Shown here piece by piece: positions 12,901 through 24,213 of a stretch of DNA of 64,000 nucleotides. The notes under the pieces are model-generated. The model ran no database searches. It was not told where the DNA came from and was given only the letters and a program-made list of their open reading frames with translations. This DNA comes from Labyrinthula sp. Ha (taxonomy: Eukaryota > Sar > Bigyra > Labyrinthulida > Labyrinthulaceae), in the NCBI GenBank assembly GCA_015227615.1, contig JAALGZ010000049.1:124001-188000 (forward strand), written 5' to 3'. The position numbers and the translations under genes are program-made. Numbering within the stretch: the stretch's first letter is position 1; each line of letters begins with the position of its first letter.

Positions 12901-15900
12901 ATTATACCTTTTGAATAATACGAGACTGAAGAATAGAGCGATGTACACAATATTTGTAAAAGTATAATCTATTAATATCAGTTTATCAAAAGGTTTACTG
13001 TTGAGATCATTTATCAAATAGATCAATTGTAGACAATGCAAAATTTGACATTAACCCCTGATAAGCGTCTTAGCTCTTTCAAGGAAATGAATGATGTTAA
13101 ATTAAAACTACAGACTCACAGGCATACATTGAACTCTATAATTTTAAATATAAGGGGTGAAACATATTCCGAAATAATAAGCTAGAACCTGTAACCTAAT
13201 TTGAGACGACATCAGGAATCAATATTATAAAGCCCACGACTAAGAGCATATTCTTTTCCTTGAACTTGTAAAAGTAACACTTCTTCTTTTACTGTTTCTA
13301 ATTTCAGGGATTTCCAGAGTTATTTAGAGGCCCAGTTTTCTAGTCCAGATCCAGATACTTCACATGATCTGATTGGCAGGTTCGATTTTCAGCATATGAA
13401 GTTCCATACTTTGGCTAAACTTAGGATGTGCGCTACTCCGGTTTCTCACTTTTATACAATATTCACAGGGAGTTGAGAGCAAATTCTTAGATAGTTTAGA
13501 AATAAGACCACGGACTACAAATAAACAAGAAAACAACGGATCGGTGTCTAACAGCACCTTTTAAAAATTCAGAAATTTATTCAACTAGCCACGCAAGGAA
13601 ATTGAGGCACAGATTGCTATTATACCTCAAGAGAAACGTGATATGTGATATGGAGGGCTGCCGATAATAAATTAAAGTTGCAAATTCATGCTCCCCACTA
13701 TTTTGACGGAGCGGTTAGCTGTGAGAGAGCACTCAGTTTTTCAAATGATTAGAAAAATACAGTATAAATTATAACTTTGATTAGAATTGCATGCTTAAAG
13801 TTAATGCGAAGAAAATTTGTTACATATCTAAGTAAGCTTTCTCTGGAATTAACAAAAATTATTGCAATCATGGGGTTTAAAAAGAGGAAATTATACAAAA
13901 ATGTATTTTGTTGCCAAGAAAAAAAAAAGATCTGAATCTGGCTAAACATCCTGGAGCTGATGATACTGGGGTTTTAGGAGCGGTTGCTGCTATGTATTGT
14001 TATTTTTCTGGAATATTTTTGACAAAGAACCGGTGAAAAGATCCATGAAAATTGCTTAAGAAGATGTTCATAGTAGGGCATGTACCAACATTTATACATT
14101 AATCAGCTGTGACAAAATATACCTAGTGGTTGGAGAGAGATTTGATCTAGCACGGAATTATCCAAGAGAAAGTAAGACGATTCCAAATATACTAAGGTTT
14201 TATGAAGACGTATGAAGTAATTAAATAAATATTTGCGATCACAGCATTCAAGGGGGTAAGATACGTAGATCAAGTAGCTATTCCTAGCCATGTTCTCTTG
14301 GTTAAATGATTGTTGCAAATAGTTCATCAATATTGACTGTGAGGTGATGGAAAGTGAAGCATATGTTTTTGTAGTTAGAAGGTTAAGAATGTTGAGGTTG
14401 AATAAGTAGGAGCTAATGGTGATGAGTATAGACAAGTTCTTATTGAAAACAATGGAGAAAACCGGTGCGACACATGTTCTATACAGAATATTGTCGTTTT
14501 ACGTTAAGCATAGCTAACTCTGTTCTAAAATTTAATCATAATATTTTCTCTGAGTTGCTGGAAGCAATAACTAAAAACTATGCAGAAAACAAGAATTTTC
14601 ATCAAATTATTGAAAGCATATTGATTCAGTTTAAGGCTAAGCCTCAACAACTCACCATAAAGAAAAAAAGGAATTTCTTGAACATTATCAAAGAAGTGCC
14701 ATATGTTTTCACATAGATCCACTCAAAGGACTGAATTAATTTACTGGGGGGTCAAAGGGGATGAAATCTTGAAATTCACGTTAAAAATCTTAGACTCTCA
14801 AGAAAGTTGAGACTTATCACTTTAATACTGTGAATAGCTGCCTGGAGAAAACCATCAACAAGTTGAAAAATTTGATTAGGGAAAGAAACGCTTTTTTCAA
14901 AAGAGGTTAATGAGATGCTTACTAAGGCATGGAAACTATTGAATATGTTACTGGATCATGAAGGAGTTGGGGAAGTCAAAGTTCCTGACAAGCGACTCAG
15001 CCTTTAAAACAGAAAAAATGGCTTTTAATTGTTCAGTTAAATCATGGGGCATCATTTCTCATCATAACTAATAGATGTGGAGAAAACTTTCTGTTGCATT
15101 CATTTATTGTACTAGCTATTATGATCACAGAAGTGTTGATTTGCTGGACTTTTATCCTGTTTGATTTCATTGGAAGTGAAAATGTATCTTTGCTTAAGTT
15201 GGCGTTGAAGAAGATGGTGTGCGACACGTCAGATTCCACAGAGGGTTTTTGAATGCATGTTTATAGTTCCCCTAGTTCATGCTGATCACATCCTAAAAAA
15301 ACGTGGATGCAAAACACGGGAAGACCTTTGCTGCGTGCAAACCGCCTTTTGACCAGACAGTGCGAAGCAGAAATAAACAAAAAAAGCCTACACTGTTACT
15401 TGAAAACTAATATATACATTCAAGAACAGCGCAGGTGTGAACTTCACCAAAACAAATGAAGTATCGGAGGACAGTGAGACAAAGATTGAGTCACCGAGAA
15501 ATTGGATTAGGAGAAAAAAGGGAGGGTGCACAAATAGATTTCCATCGGAGCCATTGCAAACAACCTTCCTTTTCGAACCCCAAGTGCTAATAATGATTGA
15601 ATTTTCCTTTATCAAAATGTTAATCGCACGAATTTAGGTTTCTCTTAATAAATGGTGAGCCTGAAACTTCATCTCCATTTTTTTTGCAAACCTTGAACCT
15701 GAACTCATTTCCTTTCTCTTAGAAAACGTTGAACTACATCTGGAGGTATTTAAACTAAAGAGTTTGTGGAGTTTTGATTGATGACAACCCATCAACCACA
15801 TTTTGAAGACCAATGCAATGAATCCTATTACAAGAAAATAAGCGTAAGAGTACAAATCCAACACAGAACTTCCCTTCATCACCTTGACAATGGGGAACAA

Positions 15901-16222
15901 CTCTTTGAAAAGCAATTTAACCTAAAAATAAACTAAACTATACCTTTTAATTTCTTCTCCCATTTCTACTACAAAATTATCAGATATGGATCTTCTTGGA
16001 TAAAGTAGCTTGGTGAACATGGTCAACGTTGACATCATCTGCAAAATAAGGTTTTTCACGTTTTCCCCAGCCCATATATCCAATTAGTTATGCACTTTTC
16101 ATCACTTGGACGGCTCTCTTAAATATTTGCTTGAATTTATATCATCTGGTCCAACATGGGTTGATTTTAACATGAAATAATCCTTTTCATGTACTTTATC
16201 ATTTGCTGATAGGGTTCAGATT

Positions 16223-16436
16223 TGATTTATTGATACTTTATCAATAATAATTTTACCCTTATTTTTCTTATTGATTGATTCTGATAGTTATCCAATCATT
16301 TTGGTTGATTATTGATATTCAATTGACAATCAGAATAAAATCAGAACCATATGATAATAATCAAAACCCTGAATCTTTTATTTAAAATAAGAATCAAAAT
16401 GATGAGCAAATAATTATGGATAATTTTTATCAAATC
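16223..16436 (-). repeat. AT-rich MITE-like repeat, copy A
   Basis: About 214 bp, inverted relative to the copy at 57.9 kb, with which it aligns along its whole length. The ends form an imperfect terminal inverted repeat built on TGATTTATTG...TTTATCA. No open frame. Likely a non-autonomous DNA element; no target duplication could be fixed. Confidence 0.7.
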
Positions 16437-16696
16437 CGAGGTCTGATTGCCAATATGACGAATATCGAATGGTTTGGCAAAGAGATCTTCTTCTATCTTC
16501 AGTGTTGTTGATCCAGTGGATACTGGTTTATCTTCATCTTTTATATCGATATTTCATTTTTTACTGGTTTATTTTTTTATAGAATTATGTTGGAGATTTG
16601 GAAATAGAGCCAATGAAATTTTTTCGTATCTGATTCTGGAGTTAATTTATCATATTTAGTTTCTCCCTATTTTTCAGAAAAAGCATATGTAATAAG

Positions 16697-16710
16697 TTTT
16701 TGGGCAATTG
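16697..16710 (-). promoter_or_regulatory. CAATTGCCCAAAAA element upstream of dehydrogenase
   Basis: TTTTTGGGCAATTG on the plus strand, 64 bp before the dehydrogenase ATG. Opposite orientation to the copies before the macrodomain genes. A shared promoter or insulator motif is inference. Confidence 0.4.
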
Positions 16711-16773
16711 AAGAGATTGAAAAAAATTATAGAAAAAATCCAAACCCAAATATCTTTGAAGTCTGAATAAAGA

Positions 16774-17847
16774 ATGAAAGAGCTTTACTCCAATTTTTTA
16801 GAAACTATACCATCTCTAGAGAAGAAAACTATAGCTATAACAGGAACCACATCAGGAACAGGTTATTGGACTGCTGTTTGTGCTATTCGGAAAAATGCGT
16901 CAACCCTAGTTCTCCTCAATAGAGAGTCAGAGCGTTCAACCTCATCTTTGGCCAAACTCCAAGAAGAAAAGGATGCTTCAAAATCAAAAACTAATATTTT
17001 TTCTATCCCCTGTGATCTAATGTCGTTTTCCTCCGTAAAATCAGCAGCCGAAGAAGTTCTGACCTTAACCACGGCAAAATCTGGGTTAGATGTTTTAGTT
17101 AACAATGCAGGAATCATGGCAGTTCCTGACAAGAGAACTGAAGATGGTTTTGATAGACAAATGCAGGTTAATCATTTGAGCCACTTTCTACTTACCCATC
17201 TTTTGTTTCCTGCTCTTGCTAAAGCTGCAAAACAGAAAGGAGATGTAAGGATTGTGCAACACTCGTCTGGAGCTAGAAATCATGGGTCGAAGATGGCAGA
17301 AAAATACTATTATAAATCGAAAGAAGGAGGGCTTGGTGGACACGGGTTCCTTGGTTGCTTTGAAAGATATCATCAAACAAAACTAGCAAATTCTACATTT
17401 GCAATGGCCTTGAATAAGAAAATAGAAGGTGGCGAGTTTAAAGGTTTAATCAAGAGTTGCGTTGCAGAGCCAGGCGCTAGTGATACAAATCTTCCTGAAA
17501 ACTTGAAGTCAGCACATGAAAAGGAGGGCACCTTTGGTTGGGGTATGTATTTTTGGCTTAAGCTCTTGCAAGTGGTTAATTGGACTGGGTTCATGAAGTT
17601 TCAAACCCCTGCTGATGGAGCTATGCCACTGATTATGTGTGCGTTTGGGAACAAGGAGGAAGTAGATGGAGGTGATTTCTATGTACCTGAAAATACATGG
17701 AGAGGGCTACCATTTAAAGTTATTTCAAAGGGAGAAAAGGTTTTAAGAGGAAAAGAGAGTATGACTATGAATACGGAGTTTCAGAAGATTGTTTGGAATA
17801 GTTCTGAAAAAGCTTTAGGTATTGACTTTTTTTCCTTGTTGAAATAA
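16774..17847 (+). CDS. Short-chain dehydrogenase/reductase (RDH/WWOX-like)
   Basis: Intronless, 357 residues. NAD(P)-dependent oxidoreductase of the classical/extended SDR type, closest in pattern to retinol dehydrogenases and the SDR part of WWOX. The cofactor loop TGTTSGTG lies at residues 23-30, NNAG at about 110, a Ser in HSSG near 165, and the catalytic YHQTK with Tyr about 199 and Lys about 203. The insertion before the catalytic Tyr (KYYYKSKEGGLGG) is usual for this subgroup. The substrate cannot be told from sequence. The stop lies 94 bp from that of the convergent cyclin gene, so the 3' ends may overlap as transcripts. Confidence 0.9.
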   Translation: MKELYSNFLETIPSLEKKTIAITGTTSGTGYWTAVCAIRKNASTLVLLNRESERSTSSLAKLQEEKDASKSKTNIFSIPCDLMSFSSVKSAAEEVLTLTTAKSGLDVLVNNAGIMAVPDKRTEDGFDRQMQVNHLSHFLLTHLLFPALAKAAKQKGDVRIVQHSSGARNHGSKMAEKYYYKSKEGGLGGHGFLGCFERYHQTKLANSTFAMALNKKIEGGEFKGLIKSCVAEPGASDTNLPENLKSAHEKEGTFGWGMYFWLKLLQVVNWTGFMKFQTPADGAMPLIMCAFGNKEEVDGGDFYVPENTWRGLPFKVISKGEKVLRGKESMTMNTEFQKIVWNSSEKALGIDFFSLLK

Positions 17848-17941
17848 ATAAAAATACTTTTCAAGGTTATATGGGAGAAAATCGCAGGGTTGCTTGCAAT
17901 GTACATACTTGTTATGAGCTAAAGGACAAAGTAATAAACTT

Positions 17942-19357
17942 TCAGCTAACTAGCTTCTTCAATCCAAAATCACGATAGATTTGGTCAATGTCTTCCTCTG
18001 TGGCTAATAGATCCCATTTTATTGCTCTGCAGAACTCCAACTCAACTTCATTCAAATCTTCTAAATATAAACCTGAAACATCCGCCCAGTCTTCATTTTC
18101 AATTGGTTCGTCTTCAGTAATCTTCGCAGCCAAAAGTATACATATGGCAAATATTCTATGCTGGTTAAACACACTAAGAAAAAAATTATCTTCCATTTCC
18201 TTTACTCTATTGATATATATCACCGCCATTACAAGACAGCGTATGCCAACACCGTTCCCATGATATTGAGAATATGGAGTTTCTTCATGAAACTGGTCTA
18301 AAACATCAACCAGTCCAAACAAGTATTCATTTATTGATATATTTGGCACACTAATTCCTTCATACATATCCAAATACGCACTATTCTTGAGAAGCCTCAT
18401 GTCTTCTTCTTGAAGTGTAACTTTGGCTAGTCCATTTACTATTGCATCAACAACATCTTGACGAATTTTATTAAGCTCCAGGCTTGTATCGTAATTCTTC
18501 CAACTAATCCTCTCACTCAAGAACTTTATCCTCTGCTCATAAGGTGTCGCGACAGTAAATCTACCAAACGCACCACCTTTCCCACTTGTTGCCTTGGCTG
18601 GAATTCTCTTGCTTGTAGTTTTAGTGGAAAAACTTAAAGAAGTAATATGTGACAAAACTTGGCTAATTTCACTCCTTTTGTCAACAACCATTTTTCTATT
18701 AAGTTTTTTCTGTTTCTTAAGTAAGTCACGCTTTGATTGGGTTTGAACTAGTTTTGATCTTGGACGCATGACACTTGAGGAAGGACTGCTAGCTGGTGGA
18801 GAGTTTCTTTTCTCGCCTTTAGTATCAACAACTGCAACATTTGGAATAGGAATAACAGTATACCCATTTCCAACTGGAGATGAAGCCAACTGTTTAACTT
18901 CTTGCTCTTTGGACTTTGACTGTTTCCCCTTACCTGTCGAGAAACAAGGTGCACATACTCTTCTTCTTTTCTTAATCACAAAGAGTAATGAACCAAGTGC
19001 CAATACTCCAGCACCAGCAGCCACGGCAAGCGTCTGCGTGTCATCATCATCGTCGTCGTCAGAGTCTGAATCCTCATCATCGTCATCATCAGAGTCCCCA
19101 CCACCCCGTTGAAGTGATCTAGGAACATGAACAAGTTTATGACTTTGTTCTTGTTCAAGGAGATACAGGCAGTCTTTCATAGCTCGTACATCTTCAGCAG
19201 AAGTCGCAGAAGCTGTTGTTGTTACGTCGTTATTTTCGTACAGCTTCATAAGTTCTTCACAAAACGTTTCTTCACTCAGTCCTTTTCTTAAACTAAAGCC
19301 TTTCACCTCACAAAGATAACTTAAACCAAGTAGAGCACCTACAATTTCCTTCTTCAT
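17942..19357 (-). CDS. Membrane-anchored PHO80-type cyclin, paralogue 1
   Basis: Intronless, 471 residues. A signal peptide (about 1-20, MKKEIVGALLGLSYLCEVKG) precedes a short luminal part with Cys33 and Cys63, then an almost pure Asp/Glu/Ser run (about 88-106), a transmembrane helix (about 109-128), a basic stop-transfer KKRRR and a CxxC that could be palmitoylated. The rest is cytosolic. Residues about 280-460 match the PHO80/P-type cyclin fold, with IYINR, FNQHRIFAICILLAAK and a Trp-containing last helix. Such cyclins bind CDKs of the PHO85/CDK5 type. Anchoring one by a cleaved signal plus a single helix is not an arrangement I know. Cyclin assignment is firm, topology is inferred. Confidence 0.85.
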   Translation of the reverse strand: MKKEIVGALLGLSYLCEVKGFSLRKGLSEETFCEELMKLYENNDVTTTASATSAEDVRAMKDCLYLLEQEQSHKLVHVPRSLQRGGGDSDDDDDEDSDSDDDDDDDTQTLAVAAGAGVLALGSLLFVIKKRRRVCAPCFSTGKGKQSKSKEQEVKQLASSPVGNGYTVIPIPNVAVVDTKGEKRNSPPASSPSSSVMRPRSKLVQTQSKRDLLKKQKKLNRKMVVDKRSEISQVLSHITSLSFSTKTTSKRIPAKATSGKGGAFGRFTVATPYEQRIKFLSERISWKNYDTSLELNKIRQDVVDAIVNGLAKVTLQEEDMRLLKNSAYLDMYEGISVPNISINEYLFGLVDVLDQFHEETPYSQYHGNGVGIRCLVMAVIYINRVKEMEDNFFLSVFNQHRIFAICILLAAKITEDEPIENEDWADVSGLYLEDLNEVELEFCRAIKWDLLATEEDIDQIYRDFGLKKLVS

Positions 19358-19383
19358 TATTCTCTTCCTTTCCTTCGAAAACA

Positions 19384-19600
19384 GAATTGAATATTGGTTC
19401 TTTTTGAACGGATATATACGAAATTTCGTGCTAGATACGATATATTCGACTAAAAAAGAATAGTAATCTTAGCTTGAGTCGCAAAAAATCATTCCTAATC
19501 CCAAACTTGTTTTAAACTCGTTCCGTTCATTTAATGGTCAATATATATTTCAGTCTACAAGGTGCTACAAATAGTCTACCTTATCGTGATAACATTAGTC
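19384..19600 (-). promoter_or_regulatory. Conserved upstream block of cyclin paralogue 1
   Basis: The 5' flank matches that of paralogue 2 over about 200 bp in pieces. On the plus strand GAATTGAATATTGGTTCTTT leads to AACGGATA about 50 bp before the ATG, followed by ACGATATAT and TCGTTC-like words. Retention amid divergence suggests promoter or 5'UTR function. Confidence 0.5.
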
Positions 19601-22600
19601 TTTTATAACAAGAATAAATTTTTTTATATGAATTTATAATATAATACGGTTCATTTATATAATATAACGGTATTATTAATTTGATAGAGATACATAACCA
19701 GTTTGGTAAGAGATCAGACTTTTGAAGAAACCTTGTATTCAGTTATTTCTAGGATGCTGTATAAGTATAATATAGATATATTCTTATGGTTCTATCCGTA
19801 AGAACGCGTACCTATAAATTCATAAGAACTATTTATTAATCGAGTAGTACAAGATAGAATAAAATCATACTTGCTTCTTCTTTCGCCACCTCCATCGTGT
19901 TTCTTAGGTTCACTTGAATCAAAGTTGTTTTCTAAAAAAATACTAAAACATGTACTTGACCTCAAGATATTAAACCTCAACGTTGTCTGGCTAACCTTTT
20001 TATTTCAAGGAAGAAAGAATATTCATTACCTAGAAGTTGTATATACCCAAATAAGAGCTTTAAGTATTACAAGATTGAGCAGAACCTCGTCTAAAAAGAC
20101 AAGAATTATAGGTTTAGTTCGAAAAGTACGTGCAAATGGTGGTTAGCATAAATTTGAGCTCATTAACGCGAGGATTAACGTTATAAGCAGCTTCTTCAAA
20201 GCTCTAAATTAACTGGTTCAATTATTGTGGTACGGATTTGATGGAGTCTACCAGAAGGTCACCAATATTTCTTGGTATTACCAGATGAGTAAATTTACCA
20301 CGACAGCGAGGAATAGAAGAATAAAACACAGGAAATTGTCTCTTAAGACTAAAAAAAAATTAGACCATTGCTAAATGTCAGTGTCTCGAGTACATGACTT
20401 TCCTGTCTTTGTTTTACTGTTTTCTCCAACACCCGAACTAAACCTCAAATGTTAAACTCCACTCTGAGGGCTCTCATTCGCAACTAGTCAATTCGTATTT
20501 CAACAGAGTTTTATTTGAAAGAAGAAAAAGTTTCTCTATAAAAGATTTTTCTTAAGTTTTGCAAACAAGTGTGAATGAGATACGGATATGATTGTACACC
20601 TCAGTAATCCAATATAGCCTTTTAATTTAGTTTAATTCAATACATTTCAGAAGAGTTTAATCTTTATTAACTCTTGTCTTCGCTGTCTCTCTCTTTTTGT
20701 GAGAAAATTTATATGCCTTGATATCCGAAGTGGAACTTTATATCGTATTCCTATAAGAAAAGGCTTAACGTCGAATAACTCCTTTATGAACACTCCTAAG
20801 AAACTTCTTCCGGAGTCAGTCAAGGCTGGAACTATCTTATTTTTGCCGAGTTTGTTTCAACCAACCCCTTTTATTGCATGATTTAAAAGTTTCATGTCTT
20901 ACTCGAAATTTTAATTTAGAATATGGGCTGGAAAACTGTGTAATGTCATAGAATTAAGGTTTACAGCTTTTCTACGGACTGGAATACGGATTCTCTTTAA
21001 TTACTAAAAAGAAGAGCCCTATTAGAAAAGTTCAGCTAACTTTTGCTTTGTTATTACGGAAAATTCATGGGTTTTTGTATAGGAATAGGACCATCGGTAA
21101 GTTTCAATTCGAATACCAAGCTAGTATTGATACTTTCCCTAAAGACTTTGATGAAGTGTATTAATATATCCTAAAACCTTGAAACATTGGCTAAATAATC
21201 CAGAGAATTTTAGGGTGGATGTTCTTTTCCCAAGCGACAGCCCCAGGTAGGAGATCGATGGGTTAGGTCCATGAAATTTGTTCTCATTGCATATCCAAGA
21301 GGCTAATCCAACTTGGGATCTCAAGAATTAATAACTTCTTCTCAAGGGGTGTGAAATGCACCATGTATGCTGTGGTACAACAAGACACAACACTAACGAA
21401 ACGCACCTTCACAAAACTATAAGTAGTAACAATATCTTGATTTGAAAGAAGTAAATAAGGTATCAGCATGTCTTCCGATACTTCAGCTTGTGTTTATTGA
21501 GATTTTTCACATCGATGGCAATAGCAGTTGACAGACAGATAAATTTAAAATGTGTGTATTAGAATAAGAGTGTAGAGAGATCTTCAAGATAGGGAAATTT
21601 TTAAATGGGATATGGGGAAGAACCAATGATCCCTTGACTATGACGATGGCCTTGCAGATAGAAATTTATTCGAATTGATTTCGATTCTACAAAATTTTCT
21701 TTAAAAATCATAAGAAAAAGCTACGAATGTGTATGAAATAGCAGAGACTTGGCTTGCAACTAAATTTGGCAATACCAGAGCATCAATAACTGGAAAAATT
21801 GAATGGTGCTGTTCCGCCAATATTGTTAATTAGCTCGAGCCCTATCCTTTAACAAAGTATTCTACTATGGCAATGCAGCACAAAATTATATTGGAGATAT
21901 CTCTGAATTTATGTTGCTTCCTACCGGAGTATGAGCCAGAAGGGAATGTGCTAGACTGTAACCGATGACATAACTTCGAAAACTTTAATAGCGATGAGGC
22001 TGGAAACTTAAGCAGATACCACATGTCCGTACAAATCTCTTCAGGTTCTATAACTCACATTTCTTGTACAAGGAAGAAGCCTATCGTTGAGAGAATGAAA
22101 TTTTCAATAATGATTCAATAGTACAAGGTAATCGCTTAGTATGATTAGCACTCGTGACTTCACTACAAAGGAATTTTCTTTGGAAAAAGAGATGAATGAA
22201 TCGGTTATATTGACAAGTTTTTACAGCTCAATTGGTAGATAATGCTACTTTTATAGGACCTTTGGCAAGCATTTTCTTGGTAATCTGTTATTGAGCATTA
22301 CCTTCAAAGTTGAAAAAAATATTCTTCGGGTGTATAGAACCTAAGGTATATAATGAGAATACTTGGGCCAGGAAGATGATGGGGACTGCATATCCACTTT
22401 GACACAGCAAGCAGGAGGTGAGATACCAATAATAAGCAGTATGTGTTTGGCGGCAGAGAGAAATGGTAGCAGAAGCTCTCGGAGACATTTTGGTTCTATT
22501 TTAACCCCAACGTCCATAACTATGTGGATAATGTTAGGTTATTGAAATATGTCTTGTTAAAGAATAAAGCGCTATTACACAGCTAGTTTAATGAATTAAT

Positions 22601-24213
22601 TATATATTTACTTTCACCGGAAGTGAAAGTTGAGCAAAATGCAAACTTTGATAAAGATTCTGAGATATTAGTTAGAGAACAACAGACTTGCGTCGTTAAA
22701 AAGTTGCAACTAAATCTTCGCAGAGGTGGATTTTACTTGAGCAAACAATATGGGTAATGTTGCTTATTAATATGGACATTTTTACTAATAAAACCAAGCT
22801 TCGGGGTGTATTTCATACTAAAGAGCATGTCCCCGAGACAATACTGATACAATGAATACTATTAACGAGCTAAAACTACGTGAAAACTTTAGTTGATATG
22901 GATGAAGATACTATGGCTTTCCTTTTGGAACTAGGACCTAACATAGGAATAGATGCAAGCATTATTATTTCTGTTCTAGCTACTAAAGAGAAAATGGGAC
23001 TACTGTGGCAAAACATGTCGGGAATTGCATATTTAATAATGTATAACTAAATTGGGCAAAAGACTTCAGTAGAAGCTTGGAATTTTCAATGCTTTCACTT
23101 ACCTTGAAACAGTCGAAGGAATATTAAATTGAAATTAGTGTAAAAAGACCTGCTAAAGTTTATGTCTAAGTTGAATGTACCTATTGATTTTCTTCTAGAG
23201 TCTACAACAGTTCTTAGCAAATTATTAAGACTAGAAAATAGAGAAAGGGCCATTCAAATTTTCTAAAAGGCTAATATCTATAGGAGTATCCTTGAAAACC
23301 ACGTGAAAGTTGTTATATACATACTCAAGCCTCACACTGAAGCAGTTAGAGTAGTATTAGGTCCATTGTGCAAAACCTCCCTATAGAATCAGGTTAAGTA
23401 ACTAGGTAATAGCAATACACTAAAGAAACCAGTAGATCAGGCTCTGTGACGAATCCTGGAATAGAGCAAAGATCATATGAAAGCAAAAACTGACTAACGA
23501 AGAGCTGCATAGATGTTTTGTTGAATAAAGTCTCAATCTGTAGCTCGCTCAAACGAAATATAAAAAAAATAGCAGAAATTAAGGAATTTTTAGCATGAAA
23601 ATCATTTGCCAAATAGAAATTACTTGTAGATGAGGTTTTTCCATAGTATGTTGCATGTGTAAAGAGTCTATTAGCTTTATAAAAAAATATATATATATAT
23701 ATAACAGGCTTCGGACCTCTCATTCTGTCAGCACCTTTGTTGCCTATCTTTTTAACGAGGGTAACTATCTGGTTAATCGATTTTCAAACAAGTTATCTAT
23801 GAACTATAAGTTTCGGTAATTTTTCCAGTTGTGCTTTAGCTAGAAAAAAATGTTTCCAAGATGATAGCTTCTCTCTGACTTGTTTTTGCATATTAGAAGC
23901 AGCATATTGTCATGAATATGATTTCTAGTAGAGGAAGATACTAAAATTCAGCTGATACAATCCATTGAGCTACAACAATTTTGGCTAGAGTTTTCTAAGT
24001 GGAATGATTGATTATAAATTTAAAAGTTGGTTTTCATATGCAGTGCAATTTGTGGAAGCCCATGTCTTGCATGCATAAGTTTATCTAAGTATTTCTTTGA
24101 GGTCTCCATTCAATTTTGTAGGTCTTGAATAGGAATAGATGGAGCAGAAACAGATTCTAAGTCTCATTGCATAGCTAGTTTTCTGCTGAAGTTACGGATC
24201 ATTGGGTCGTAAA
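19601..24213. other. Gene-poor stretch, eroded coding scraps
   Basis: No intact gene. Around 22.36-22.55 kb and 22.9-23.3 kb, plus-strand frames with protein-like composition (for example DEDTMAFLLELGPNIGIDAS) break off after a few dozen codons and resume in other frames, as in an old pseudogene of unknown family. An (AT)n run lies at about 23687-23702. Confidence 0.5.
24206..24213 (+). repeat. Target-site duplication of hAT element, left
   Basis: GTCGTAAA directly before CAGTG. The right flank has GTCGTGAA, a match at seven of eight positions. Eight bases is the duplication size of the hAT superfamily. Confidence 0.8.

Larger units (their letters stand above)
9945..16773. other. Gene-poor stretch, eroded coding scraps
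   Basis: Almost 7 kb without a gene I can support. From about 13.9 to 15.0 kb on the plus strand short frames with protein-like composition follow one another, interrupted by stops, as in a long-dead gene. I cannot name its family. A 93-codon minus-strand frame at 15634-15915 has one hydrophobic helix and is unplaced. A dispersed AT-rich repeat sits at 16223-16436. Confidence 0.5.

Noticed and set aside
13940-14020. Segment PGADDTGVLGAVAAMYCYFSG, faintly like ADP-ribosylglycohydrolase
   Set aside because: Too short, key acidic pattern not matched, and surrounded by stops.
15634-15915. 93-codon minus-strand frame with one hydrophobic helix
   Set aside because: Upstream exon would need a 22- or 51-nt intron, outside the 28-31 nt range, and no homology is visible. 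Left as possible but unsupported.
18768-19112. 114-codon plus-strand frame rich in Ser
   Set aside because: It is the reverse of the Asp-rich part of the cyclin gene on the minus strand.
22224-22260. tRNA-like D arm (AGCTCAATTGGTAGA)
   Set aside because: No B box (GGTTCRA) within reach and no acceptor stem pairing.
23687-23702. (AT)n run, also TA run at 39562-39578
   Set aside because: Short microsatellites expected in AT-rich DNA.
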